A stretch of DNA of 26,084 nucleotides from a virus. Location: the IMG/VR virus record IMGVR_UViG_3300042542_000434, positions 1-26,084 of that record. One strand, given 5' to 3'. Below are positions 1-6,940 of this stretch, piece after piece. A program made the translations under genes and the position numbers. Position 1 is the first letter of the stretch; each line of letters starts with the position of its first letter. Below the pieces are notes generated by a model, which worked only from the letters and a program-made list of their open reading frames with translations, had not been told where the DNA came from and made no database searches.

Positions 1-249
1 AATGTAAGTTCTATTACTGATAATGGTACTGGATTCTATACAGTAAACTTTTCAACTGCTATGCCTGATGAAAATTATGCAGTTGCTGGAACTGCCCAAC
101 GACCTTCAGCTAACGCTGACAATATTATGATTGTTAATGGGAGTTCAACATACAACCAGCTTACTACTACCGCTGCTGTTATTAGAACTATGGATTCTGC
201 AGCTACTGCTCAGGACTCAATTTATGTGGGCGTAACATTTTTCAGATAA
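1..249 (+). CDS. Tail fibre protein, C-terminal part (5' end outside window)
   Basis: The reading frame is open from base 1 to the TAA at 247-249, so only the last 82 residues are present. The segment SSITDNGTGFYTVNF followed by AMPDENYAVAGTA and the end VGVTFFR is the C-terminal domain commonly seen on phage tail fibres and host-recognition proteins, predicted to be beta-rich. Two small chaperone-like genes follow directly (259 and 432), which fits a fibre plus assembly-factor cassette. The role in receptor binding is inferred from family and position. The upstream domains, including whatever attaches it to the tail, cannot be seen. Confidence 0.75.
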   Translation, partial: NVSSITDNGTGFYTVNFSTAMPDENYAVAGTAQRPSANADNIMIVNGSSTYNQLTTTAAVIRTMDSAATAQDSIYVGVTFFR

Positions 250-258
250 GGACTTAAT

Positions 259-435
259 ATGAATCAACGAATTATTTACCCTACTGATGATGGTGGAGTT
301 GCTATCATTATTCCAGCTATATCTGTAGAACTAGCCATGAAGGATATTCCTGAAGGCAAGCCTTACAAGATTGTAGATGTATCAGACATTCCTACAGACA
401 GAACTTTTAGAGATGCTTGGGAGTATCAAGAATGA
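259..435 (+). CDS. Small phage protein (58 aa) of the tail-fibre region
   Basis: The gene encodes 58 residues, starting MNQRIIYPTDDGGVAIIIP and ending TFRDAWEYQE. It starts 10 bp after the fibre stop, with AAGGA just upstream, and its TGA overlaps the next ATG (ATGA). I recognise the patterns IIYPTDDGG, PYKIVDVSDIP and DRTFRDAW as recurrent in small phage proteins next to tail-fibre genes; no enzymatic motif is visible. A role in fibre assembly is inferred from position. The gene is short but fully open, well spaced and in the same operon, so I regard it as real. Confidence 0.7.
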   Translation: MNQRIIYPTDDGGVAIIIPAISVELAMKDIPEGKPYKIVDVSDIPTDRTFRDAWEYQE

Positions 436-653
436 TTGTTATTAATATAGACAAAGCTAAAGTAATTACTAAAGACAGACTTCGTGCTGAGAGAACTCCT
501 TTGTTGCAAGCTCAAGATGTAGCATTTCAAAGAGCTTTAGAGAGTGGTGCAGACACTACAGAGATTGTTGCTGAAAAGCAAAGACTAAGAGATATTACTC
601 AGGTAGTTGATACAGCTACAACCTTAGAAGAATTAAAAGGTATTACACTATGA
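432..653 (+). CDS. Tail assembly chaperone-like protein (73 aa)
   Basis: The chosen start at 432 overlaps the preceding stop (ATGA) and gives 73 residues; an in-frame ATG at 417 would add five residues inside the upstream gene and is less likely. The protein is mostly helical and charged, with AERTPLLQAQDVAFQRALESG then EKQRLRDITQVVDTA. The pattern of R..LL...D....A....E..ALRDIT resembles the phage tail assembly chaperone family found beside tail-fibre genes. No catalytic residues are expected. Its TGA overlaps the ATG of the next fibre at 650, which suggests translational coupling. The assignment rests on pattern recognition and position, not on a search. Confidence 0.6.
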   Translation: MIVINIDKAKVITKDRLRAERTPLLQAQDVAFQRALESGADTTEIVAEKQRLRDITQVVDTATTLEELKGITL

Positions 654-1195
654 GTCTTAAACTAAATACTGCATCAGGCGGTTCAATAACCTTACAAGAA
701 GCAGACACAGCTAGTAATTTAACGATTACTGTACCAGCTGTTACAGGGACTCTGATAACGACAGCATCTACTTTTGCTGGTACTGGTCCAGCTTTTAGCG
801 TTACAAAATCAGCAAACCAATCAATTTCAGGCAGTACTTGGACTAAAGTAACTTTTGATACTGAAGGGTTTGACACAGCTAGTTTCTTTGATACATCTAC
901 AAGTCGTTTTACACCTCTTGTTGCTGGGTATTACCAAGTAAATGGTGCTGCATGGATGGGCGGTCAACCGCAGCAAAGGGTGTCAGTATATAAGAACGGA
1001 ACTGAATATAAAACAGGACCTGTGACAGCAAACGGAGGTGGGTATATGAACTCATCTAACGTTGTATGTATTGTTTATTTAAATGGGTCAACTGACTATA
1101 TTGAGCTTTATGTTTATCAAGCAGGTGGTTCGCAGACAATTGATAAAACCGCAACTGACACATATTTTCAAGGTGTATTAGTGAGGACAGCGTGA
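650..1195 (+). CDS. Tail fibre / receptor-binding protein with C1q-like domain
   Basis: This 181-residue protein begins MSLKLNTASGGSITLQEADT, a leader shared by many environmental phage fibres. It continues with TITVPAVTGTLITTAST and then a compact beta domain from about residue 45 to the end. The block FSVTKSANQSISGSTWTKV, FTPLVAGYYQVNGAAW, QRVSVYKNGTEY, DYIELYVYQAGGSQTI and TYFQGVLVRTA has the order and spacing of a C1q/TNF-like jelly roll, which usually trimerises. The leader probably attaches it to the tail or a neighbouring fibre, and the C1q head would contact the host surface; both are inferred. It is coupled to its neighbours by ATGA upstream and TGATG downstream. Confidence 0.8.
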   Translation: MSLKLNTASGGSITLQEADTASNLTITVPAVTGTLITTASTFAGTGPAFSVTKSANQSISGSTWTKVTFDTEGFDTASFFDTSTSRFTPLVAGYYQVNGAAWMGGQPQQRVSVYKNGTEYKTGPVTANGGGYMNSSNVVCIVYLNGSTDYIELYVYQAGGSQTIDKTATDTYFQGVLVRTA

Positions 1196-1356
1196 TGCTT
1201 TACGACAAAATTATTTCTATTTACCCTGAACTTGCAGATTTTGACTTTGCAAACGGAGTAATCACACTACAAAACGATTCAGACGGCAATGGCGATTACA
1301 TTGCTAAGTGGGAACACCCTACGCTAGCTAGACCTACAGAGGAGCAATTAGCATGA
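1195..1356 (+). CDS. XkdW-like small tail protein (53 aa)
   Basis: The ATG at 1195 shares its A with the TGA of the C1q fibre (TGATG). The product is 53 residues: MLYDKIISIYPELADFDF, then a segment with ITLQNDSDG, then YIAKWEHPTLARPTEEQLA. The layout (short N-terminal helix ending IYPEL, acidic LQNDSDG turn, IAKW..P..P..EQLA end) matches the XkdW family of PBSX-type prophages, whose function is not established but whose genes sit beside tail-fibre genes. Its stop overlaps the start of the homing endonuclease gene at 1353. It is likely a partner or chaperone of the preceding fibre. Confidence 0.7.
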   Translation: MLYDKIISIYPELADFDFANGVITLQNDSDGNGDYIAKWEHPTLARPTEEQLA

Positions 1357-1871
1357 CAGTTTCAATTAACGGGACTAGCGGACTAGCTAAAAGATTCAAC
1401 GAAGCCTTTGAGTATAAAGAAGGTGCTTTGTATTGGAAGATTAATACTAATAAATCAAAGAAACTAACAGGTAAGAGAGCTGGTTGCTACTCGTCAGGTG
1501 CTTACGGTGTTGTTAATTTAGACGGTAAAAATTATAGTATCCACAAAGTTGTTTATTGTATGCACACAGGAGAGATGCCTGTAGTTGTAGACCATATTAA
1601 TAGAATTAAGACAGACCACAGAATTGAAAACCTAAGAGCTGCTGACCACCACACTAACAACTACAACAAAGAAACACAAAAGAACAATAAACTAGGTGTT
1701 AAGAATGTTTGTTGGAATGAACAAAATAAAAAGTATTGGGTGCAAGTAAGAGCTAAAGGAAAAACAGTTGTGTCTAAAATGTTTGATAGCTTAGAGCTTG
1801 CTGAACTTGTAGCTACTGAGGCTCGTGATAAATTTCACGGTAAATTTGCTAACCACGGAGTATCTGTATGA
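1353..1871 (+). CDS. HNH homing endonuclease with AP2 domain and a tail-fibre-type leader
   Basis: The gene encodes 172 residues. Residues 1-11 (MTVSINGTSGL) match fibre leaders such as MSVSINGSGAITFN at 1868, not endonucleases. From about residue 12 it is a typical phage HNH enzyme: FEYKEGALYWKI at 19-30, His64 in YSIHKVVY, the metal and catalytic core VVVDHINRI with D80, H81 and N83, then IENLRAA with N93. An AP2-like DNA-binding domain spans about 114-165, including GVKNVCWNEQNKKYWVQV. It should cut one DNA site and spread itself into related phages; known members are stand-alone mobile genes. The start has GAGGAG upstream and overlaps the preceding stop, and the end overlaps the next fibre (ATGA). 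There is no other in-frame Met until residue 70, so the borrowed leader supplies the start. Confidence 0.9.
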   Translation: MTVSINGTSGLAKRFNEAFEYKEGALYWKINTNKSKKLTGKRAGCYSSGAYGVVNLDGKNYSIHKVVYCMHTGEMPVVVDHINRIKTDHRIENLRAADHHTNNYNKETQKNNKLGVKNVCWNEQNKKYWVQVRAKGKTVVSKMFDSLELAELVATEARDKFHGKFANHGVSV

Positions 1872-2698
1872 GTGTGTCTATAAACGGAAGCGGAGCAATA
1901 ACATTTAACGACAACACAACACAAGCCTCTGCACAAGTTGGAATGAAGAACAGATTAATTGATGCTGGTTTTATTATTAACCAGCGAGGCTATGCAAGCG
2001 GTACATCTTTGTCATCAGGAGCTTATGCTCACGACAGATGGAAAGCTGGTTCAAGTGGTTGTACCTATACCTTTACTCAAGGTTCTTTAGGTGTACCAAT
2101 TACACTAACAATTACTGCTGGTTCTTTACAGCAGATTGTTGAAGGATGTAACATGGCTGAAGGCGGTACTTTTGTCTTATCTTGGACAGGTACTGCACAA
2201 GCTAAAATTAATGGCGGTAGCTATTCAGCTAGTCCTTTAGTTGTTACTGGTCTTACTGCTGGAGCAAACTGCACCGTTGAGTTTGGTACTGGAACAGTAT
2301 CTCAACCACAACTAGAAAAAGGCTCTACTGCTACTAGCTTTGATTACAGACCTTATGGTACTGAGTTAGCTTTGTGTCAGAGGTATTACACAGTTCAAAA
2401 GACAGACACAACTAGCACATCTTTTGGTTTGGGAATGTCAATTTCTACAACTGCTTGTAGGGTAGTTATACCTTACCCTGTACAAATGAGAACTGTCCCT
2501 ACTGGGGCTTACACAGGAACTATTTCAGTAAATGATGGTGCTCTTGTTGGAAATGTATCTTCATTATCTGCATCTTGGAACAACATAACAAATGGATTTA
2601 TTCAGTTTACTAATGGTGCTATTACTGCTGCTGGTAGAGCGGTTCAAATTTATTCTGGCTCATCAGATGCAACCATTTCTTTTTCTGCGGAGTTATAA
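1868..2698 (+). CDS. Tail fibre / receptor-binding protein
   Basis: This is a 276-residue protein. The leader MSVSINGSGAITFNDNTTQA is followed by MKNRLIDAGFIINQRG and YAHDRWKAGSSG at about 26-59. Many phage fibres share this pattern (NR.I..G...NQRG...Y..DRW), which in those families begins a beta-sandwich, carbohydrate-binding-like domain. PQLEKGSTATSFDYRPYG and ELALCQRYY at about 148-174 are also highly characteristic. The remaining approximately 100 residues form a Ser/Thr-rich beta domain ending TISFSAEL, probably the host-contacting tip. It is coupled upstream to the HNH gene by ATGA and is followed by its own small partner gene. Receptor specificity cannot be read from the sequence. Confidence 0.82.
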   Translation: MSVSINGSGAITFNDNTTQASAQVGMKNRLIDAGFIINQRGYASGTSLSSGAYAHDRWKAGSSGCTYTFTQGSLGVPITLTITAGSLQQIVEGCNMAEGGTFVLSWTGTAQAKINGGSYSASPLVVTGLTAGANCTVEFGTGTVSQPQLEKGSTATSFDYRPYGTELALCQRYYTVQKTDTTSTSFGLGMSISTTACRVVIPYPVQMRTVPTGAYTGTISVNDGALVGNVSSLSASWNNITNGFIQFTNGAITAAGRAVQIYSGSSDATISFSAEL

Positions 2699-2860
2699 AT
2701 GTACAAACTATGTTATGACTTGGTTTTAAATCAAACAGCAAATTGCGTAATTCGTTTAAGCGATGGTGCTTGCATCCCATTTGACCCCCAAAATACTGAT
2801 TACCAAGAGTACCTAAAATGGGTAGCTGAAGGCAACGAACCATTACCAGCGGATGAATAA
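2699..2860 (+). CDS. Small tail-fibre-associated protein (53 aa)
   Basis: The ATG lies directly after the fibre's TAA and the gene encodes 53 residues. It begins [20 protein letters not shown], has [18 protein letters not shown] in the middle and ends [15 protein letters not shown]. The segment [22 protein letters not shown] recurs in very small phage proteins encoded immediately after tail-fibre genes. Those proteins are usually called tail assembly proteins on positional grounds, without a proven mechanism. No catalytic or membrane motif is visible. It fits the alternation of fibre and tiny partner gene seen three times between 1 and 2860. Confidence 0.65.
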   Translation: MYKLCYDLVLNQTANCVIRLSDGACIPFDPQNTDYQEYLKWVAEGNEPLPADE

Positions 2861-2862
2861 GC

Positions 2863-3078
2863 ATGAGTGAAGAGAACGGAATAGACCTCTATAAGTATGG
2901 TAAACTAACAGCTCAAGTAGAGTCTATGGAAAAGAAGATAGACAAACTAGAGTCTAACATGGAAGAGTTACTAGAATTAGCCAATCGTAGCAAAGGTGGC
3001 TTCTGGATGGGGATGACCATTGCTTCTATTGTTGGAGGTGTTATTACCTTCATTACATCACATTGGGTAGTTAAATGA
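2863..3078 (+). CDS. Coiled-coil protein with C-terminal membrane segment (XhlA/holin-like)
   Basis: The 71-residue product has a polar N-terminus, a predicted coiled coil at about residues 14-42 (LTAQVESMEKKIDKLESN) and one hydrophobic segment at about 47-66 (FWMGMTIASIVGGVITFITS) with a short tail ending VVK. That layout, length and helix-then-membrane order resemble the XhlA haemolysin/holin-accessory family of phages. It lies far from the lysozyme at 13803, so it could be a second lysis factor or a tail-associated membrane protein. Its stop overlaps the start of the next gene (ATGA). The membrane location is well supported by the hydrophobic run; the lysis role is inferred. Confidence 0.6.
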   Translation: MSEENGIDLYKYGKLTAQVESMEKKIDKLESNMEELLELANRSKGGFWMGMTIASIVGGVITFITSHWVVK

Positions 3079-3419
3079 GAGAACTAACAATCTTTAAAAA
3101 CATTACTGCAGGTGTAACCACTACTATTTATACAGTACCTAAAGGATGTAAAGCCATTGCTACATTATTGTTTCTTGCAAACAGTGGTGGAACAACTAAA
3201 ACTATTTCTGCTGCAGTGCATGATGCTAGTACTGCTGCTACTGTTCCTATTGTAGGAGCTAAGTCACTTGGTGCTGGAGATGCTCTTCAGTTTAATCAAG
3301 GTCGGATGGTGATGGATGAGTTTGATTATATTACAGTCACATCCGAATCAGGTGCAACTATGAGTTGTATTTTCACTGTAGAAATATTACAAACAACATC
3401 TTATCAGCATGTCTCTTAA
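3075..3419 (+). CDS. Small beta-rich phage structural protein, unknown (114 aa)
   Basis: I do not recognise a named family. The 114 residues start MRELTIFKNITAGVTTTIYT and contain VPKGCKAIATLLFLANSGG, a hydrophobic beta-strand run, then DYITVTSESGATMSCIFTV near the end. The alternation of hydrophobic and Thr/Ser residues with little charge predicts a small beta sandwich, as in decoration or tail-associated proteins. It overlaps the upstream membrane protein by ATGA and is followed after 9 bp by another small gene, so it is part of the tail operon. A virion role is inferred from context only. Confidence 0.55.
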   Translation: MRELTIFKNITAGVTTTIYTVPKGCKAIATLLFLANSGGTTKTISAAVHDASTAATVPIVGAKSLGAGDALQFNQGRMVMDEFDYITVTSESGATMSCIFTVEILQTTSYQHVS

Positions 3420-3428
3420 GGAGCAATA

Positions 3429-3608
3429 ATGCCATTGAAAAAAGGTAAATCAGACAAAACAGTATCTTCTAACATCAGCATGATGGTTAAAGAAGGTAAA
3501 CCACAAAAGCAAGCAGTAGCAATTGCACTGTCAAAGGCTGGTAAGTCTTTCCCTGTTAGGGGTAATCGTACAGCTACAAACATGAAAAAAAGCGGTCGTG
3601 GACGCTAA
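3429..3608 (+). CDS. Small basic phage protein with [11 protein letters not shown] motif (59 aa)
   Basis: AAGGAG lies seven bases before the ATG. The 59-residue product is strongly basic: [20 protein letters not shown], then [17 protein letters not shown], a linker and a [15 protein letters not shown] tail. The SSNI...M...[15 protein letters not shown] pattern is a widespread conserved signature in tiny phage proteins of unknown function; the helix carrying [12 protein letters not shown] may mediate protein contacts. The basic tail could bind nucleic acid, but this is a guess. It is the last gene before the promoter at 3616. Confidence 0.7.
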   Translation: MPLKKGKSDKTVSSNISMMVKEGKPQKQAVAIALSKAGKSFPVRGNRTATNMKKSGRGR

Positions 3609-3615
3609 ATAGTTG

Positions 3616-3644
3616 TTGACACAAACATAAAAATGTGGTAAACT
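3616..3644 (+). promoter_or_regulatory. Sigma-70 promoter for the tail gene block
   Basis: TTGACA at 3616-3621 and TAAACT at 3639-3644 are separated by exactly 17 bp in the 46-bp gap between the genes at 3429 and 3655. The -35 hexamer is perfect and the -10 matches four of six bases. The expected transcription start, near 3651, is only about four bases before the ATG at 3655, so a transcript from here would be nearly leaderless and would lack the AGGGA at 3646-3650 as ribosome-binding site. It points in the direction of the late genes. Confidence 0.55.
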
Positions 3645-3654
3645 TAGGGATATT

Positions 3655-4302
3655 ATGCAATATATTCAACTTACTAATGCGGTGTTAAGACGACTCAGAG
3701 AGACAGAAGTCTCTTCTGTTAGCGACAACGCTTATTCTAAACTCATTGGTGACTTTGTCAATGACGCTAAACGCAATGTAGAAGATGCTTACAACTGGAA
3801 CTCATTGTCAGACACATTGACAGCGGTGACAGCTAACGGTATCTTTAACTATGTTTTAGTGGGTTCAGGTCAACGCTTTAGAGTGATTGATGTATTGAAC
3901 GACAGCTCTGATGTAGTTGTTAGAAATGCTTCTACTCGCTGGATGAACCAACAGTTCTTGTTAAACCCTACACAGGCTGGTACTCCACAGTATTATAACT
4001 TTAACGGTACTGACTCTAACGGTGACACACAGGTAGACTTGTTTCCTGTCCCTGATAGTGTCTACAATATCCGTTTCAATGTGATATTACCTCAACCGTT
4101 ATTAGACTCTGATGCTGATACTCTATTAGTACCGTCTGAGCCTGTAATATTCTTAGCTTATGCTAAAGCCTTGGCAGAGCGTGGTGAAGACGGTGGTTTA
4201 GTCTCTAGCGAGGCTTATGGTTTATATAAAACATCTCTAGCAGATGCTATTGCCCTTGAATCTGGTCGTTACTTTGAAGAAGAGACTTGGAGTGCTACCT
4301 AA
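3655..4302 (+). CDS. Head-tail adaptor-like structural protein
   Basis: The 215-residue protein begins MQYIQLTNAVLRRLRETEVS and contains IGDFVNDAKRNVEDAYNWNS at about 31-50. A beta-rich middle follows (RFRVIDVLNDSSDVVVRNAS, TQVDLFPVPDSVYNIRFNV), then a helical end with VIFLAYAKALAERGEDGG. Helical bundle first, small beta domain, then helix is the layout of podophage ring adaptor proteins (tail tubular A / adaptor families), and F.N.AKR.VEDA.NW recurs in that group of environmental phages. It is followed without gap by a large tail protein, as adaptors often are. The exact position in the tail is inferred. The closely spaced promoter suggests that this gene begins a transcription unit. Confidence 0.65.
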   Translation: MQYIQLTNAVLRRLRETEVSSVSDNAYSKLIGDFVNDAKRNVEDAYNWNSLSDTLTAVTANGIFNYVLVGSGQRFRVIDVLNDSSDVVVRNASTRWMNQQFLLNPTQAGTPQYYNFNGTDSNGDTQVDLFPVPDSVYNIRFNVILPQPLLDSDADTLLVPSEPVIFLAYAKALAERGEDGGLVSSEAYGLYKTSLADAIALESGRYFEEETWSAT

Positions 4303-5901
4303 ATGGCAGAACAATTAACAACTGGAACTATTGCAGCACCAGGCTTCTTTGGTCTTAATACTCAAGATTCCTCAGTACAGTTGTCTTCTGGCTTTGCACT
4401 AGAGGCTAATAACTGCGTAATCGACCGCTATGGTCGTGTTGGTGCTCGTAAGGGGTGGACTAAGGTCAACTCTACGGCAGCGTCTACAGGCTCATTTAGA
4501 GCCATCTATCAGGTGTTTAAAGATGATGGTAATGTTGTGTTGTCTGCAGCTAACAATAAGATTTATAGCGGTACAACAACTTTAACTGAATTAGCTGTTC
4601 GTAATGGTACTGACACAGGTAATTTAACTTACACCATCACGGACGATAACTGGCAGATTAGCGGTATGCCTTATGACACTGGAGCAACTCCTTCAGGTCA
4701 TGCTATCTTAGCTCAAGCTGGTCATCCTCTTTTAGTTTATCATAAGTTAGGTGCTACAGCTCATGCTCACACAGGTGCTTATGGTTTACAGCGATTAGGT
4801 GATATTGCCACTAATTTACCAGGTTCTTACAGCGTTACTAGCTTTACTCCAAACATTGCTATGACAGCGTTTGGTCGTTCTTGGGTAGCAGACATTGCTA
4901 ACGATAGACAAACTGTGTATTTCAGTGACTTATTAAACCCTGCTGAATGGAAGACAGGAACTGCAGGTTATTTAAACATTAGTGAAGTTGTTCCTAATAA
5001 CGACCCTATTGTTGCTTTAGCTTCTCACAATGGATTCTTAATTATATTCTGTGAAAAGCATATTGTTGTTTACAAAAACCCTGTAGACCCATCAGCTTTG
5101 GTATTAGAAGATGTTATTACTGGTATTGGTTGCATTGCTAGAGACTCTGTAGCTTCTATTGGTACAGACTTAATGTTCTTGTCTGCTACTGGTGTACAGT
5201 CTTTACAACGAGTTGTACAAGAAAAGTCACTACCGTTTAGAGATGTGTCTAAGAATGTACGAGATGAGTTATTGTCTAATGTGTCGTCTGAAACATTAAA
5301 GAACATTAAAGCAACTTACTTCTCAACAGAAGCTTTTTACTTATTAGCATTACCGTCTACTGGTTTTACTTATTGCTTTGATACAAGAGGTGTGCTAGAG
5401 AACGGTGCAGCAAGAACAACTGTTTGGAAGCAGATTGAACCTACAGCATTTTGTGTAACACAAGATAGGCAGTTGTATATTGGTAAAAAGGGTTACATCG
5501 GTAAGTATGATTTATATGAAGATGATGGTGCTACCTATCGTATGTCTTACTTTACTAACTACTTTGACTTTGGTTCAGCAACTACTAACAAGATTCTAAA
5601 GCGTATCAATGTGACTGCTATCGGTGGTTCAGCACAGCCTATCGCTGTTAAGTGGGGTTATGACTACACTCGTAACTATTTCTCTCGTGGTATTATATTA
5701 CAGCGAGTCGAAGTATGGGAATACGGAACAGCTGAGTACAACATTGCTACTTACACTAACGGTATTGCTTTGGACATTGCTAACATCCCAGCGTCAGGTT
5801 CAGGCACTGTTATGCAGATTGGTTTTGAATCAGACATTGATGGCACACCGTTATCGATACAGAAAATTGATTTCTTCCTTAAACAAGGTAAAACACTATG
5901 A
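4303..5901 (+). CDS. Large tail protein (tail nozzle / DNA stabilisation type)
   Basis: This is a 532-residue protein. Near the N-terminus, GFFGLNTQDSSVQLSSGFAL followed by EANNCVIDRYGRVGARKGW is a signature of podophage tail-tube/nozzle proteins, including P22 gp10-type stabilisation proteins (GLNT......L..G.A..A.N......G....R.GW). The rest is repeated beta strands, for example YFSDLLNPAEWKTG, IVALASHNGFLIIFCEKHIV and DLMFLSATGVQSL, which suggests a beta-propeller-like body. It probably forms the lower tail and keeps packaged DNA from leaking. It starts directly after the adaptor stop and ends overlapping the next fibre start by four bases. The class is well supported; the exact paralogue is not. 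Confidence 0.7.
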   Translation: MAEQLTTGTIAAPGFFGLNTQDSSVQLSSGFALEANNCVIDRYGRVGARKGWTKVNSTAASTGSFRAIYQVFKDDGNVVLSAANNKIYSGTTTLTELAVRNGTDTGNLTYTITDDNWQISGMPYDTGATPSGHAILAQAGHPLLVYHKLGATAHAHTGAYGLQRLGDIATNLPGSYSVTSFTPNIAMTAFGRSWVADIANDRQTVYFSDLLNPAEWKTGTAGYLNISEVVPNNDPIVALASHNGFLIIFCEKHIVVYKNPVDPSALVLEDVITGIGCIARDSVASIGTDLMFLSATGVQSLQRVVQEKSLPFRDVSKNVRDELLSNVSSETLKNIKATYFSTEAFYLLALPSTGFTYCFDTRGVLENGAARTTVWKQIEPTAFCVTQDRQLYIGKKGYIGKYDLYEDDGATYRMSYFTNYFDFGSATTNKILKRINVTAIGGSAQPIAVKWGYDYTRNYFSRGIILQRVEVWEYGTAEYNIATYTNGIALDIANIPASGSGTVMQIGFESDIDGTPLSIQKIDFFLKQGKTL

Positions 5902-6656
5902 GTAATTATACAAAGGCAACGAACTTTGCCACTAAAGACACACTATCAACAGGTGATGCTAACAAGATTGTTAAAGGCACTGAGATAGATAACGAATTTA
6001 ACTCTATTTCAGGTGCTATCAGTTCTAAAGCTGATTTAGCTTCACCTACATTCACAGGAACTCCTGCAGGTCCTACAGCTACTGCTGGTTCTAATACTAC
6101 TCAGATTGCCACCACAGCTTTTGTTACAGCTGCCTTATCTGCTGTTTATCCTGTTGGTTCTATTTATATCAACGCTACTAGCTCTAGCAACCCTTCGTCT
6201 TTGTTAGGCTTTGGTACTTGGACTGCGTTTGGTGCTGGTCGTGTCATGGTTGGTTTAGATGGCTCTGATGCAGACTTTGACACAGCAGAAGAAACTGGCG
6301 GTGCTAAGACTGTAACTCCTTCAGCTTCTATTAGTGGTACTGTAGGTGGTACATCTCTTACTGAAGCTCAGATGCCTAAGCATCACCACGCAATGCTAGG
6401 TCCGAACAGTATTGACAGTGTACCTAACGGAGAAAACACCAATGTGGGTATGTCTTATTCTGGCGGTACGGATGATGACCCTGTATTTAGATATAATACA
6501 TATTCAGTAGGCGGTAACGCTGCTTCTGGTGGAACTGGTACAGGAACATCTAACGGTGATTCTCATACTCACTCATTCTCAGGTTCAGTAACTGGTTCTG
6601 CTACAAGTGTAGTTCAGCCATACATCGTGGTAAGAATGTGGAAACGCACAGCGTAA
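5898..6656 (+). CDS. Tail fibre with phage collar-type C-terminal domain
   Basis: The 252-residue product has three parts. The N-terminal section has GDANKIVKGTEIDNEFNSIS, a segment common in podophage fibres for attachment to the tail. A stalk-like section follows (ADLASPTFTGTPAG, then IATTAFV). The C-terminal section from about residue 86 begins AVYPVGSIYINATSSSNP and LGFGTWTAFGAGRVMVGLD, and ends VVQPYIVVRMWKRTA. This is the collar/microcystin-dependent-type domain found at the ends of short tail fibres. Histidine clusters MPKHHHAML and DSHTHSF may bind metal ions along a trimer axis, as seen in some fibres of this class. It overlaps the preceding gene by ATGA. Confidence 0.8.
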   Translation: MSNYTKATNFATKDTLSTGDANKIVKGTEIDNEFNSISGAISSKADLASPTFTGTPAGPTATAGSNTTQIATTAFVTAALSAVYPVGSIYINATSSSNPSSLLGFGTWTAFGAGRVMVGLDGSDADFDTAEETGGAKTVTPSASISGTVGGTSLTEAQMPKHHHAMLGPNSIDSVPNGENTNVGMSYSGGTDDDPVFRYNTYSVGGNAASGGTGTGTSNGDSHTHSFSGSVTGSATSVVQPYIVVRMWKRTA

Positions 6657-6940
6657 AGACACCAGTAGTACAGCGTAGCGACTATGTAATGTATTTAGAG
6701 TTCTTCGCAGGTATGCACTGGTTTCACACGGATGTCTTTAACTGGACACCAAAAGTAAAGAAGAAGTATTTAGAAGATTTAAATTTATTACAGTATCTTG
6801 TTGGAACTCCGTTAGTAGCCCTTGTAGAAGAGGATAACACTAAGTTAGCGAAGTTTGGACAAAGTACTGGTTGGGTGTTATTAGAGCCGTATAGACTTAA
6901 CAACGGTAAACAAGCAAATATTTATACTTGGAGTAAATAA
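6638..6940 (+). CDS. Unknown 100-aa protein before the internal virion proteins
   Basis: I do not recognise the family with confidence. The start at 6638 lies inside the last 19 bases of the fibre gene; an alternative ATG at 6689 would remove the first 17 residues. The core is aromatic-rich: YLEFFAGMHWFHTDVFNW, then KKKYLEDLNLLQYLVGTPL, and TGWVLLEPYRLNNG near the end. Podophages often encode a small acetyltransferase-like or gp13-like internal protein at this position; the mixed alpha/beta pattern does not exclude that. Its TAA overlaps the next ATG (TAATG), so translation is probably coupled to the ejection-protein block. Confidence 0.55.
   Translation: METHSVKTPVVQRSDYVMYLEFFAGMHWFHTDVFNWTPKVKKKYLEDLNLLQYLVGTPLVALVEEDNTKLAKFGQSTGWVLLEPYRLNNGKQANIYTWSK

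Noticed and set aside
5624-5905. Leu-rich 93-codon frame on the + strand
   Set aside because: It is a second frame inside the large tail protein gene, which stays open with conserved-style sequence to 5901.
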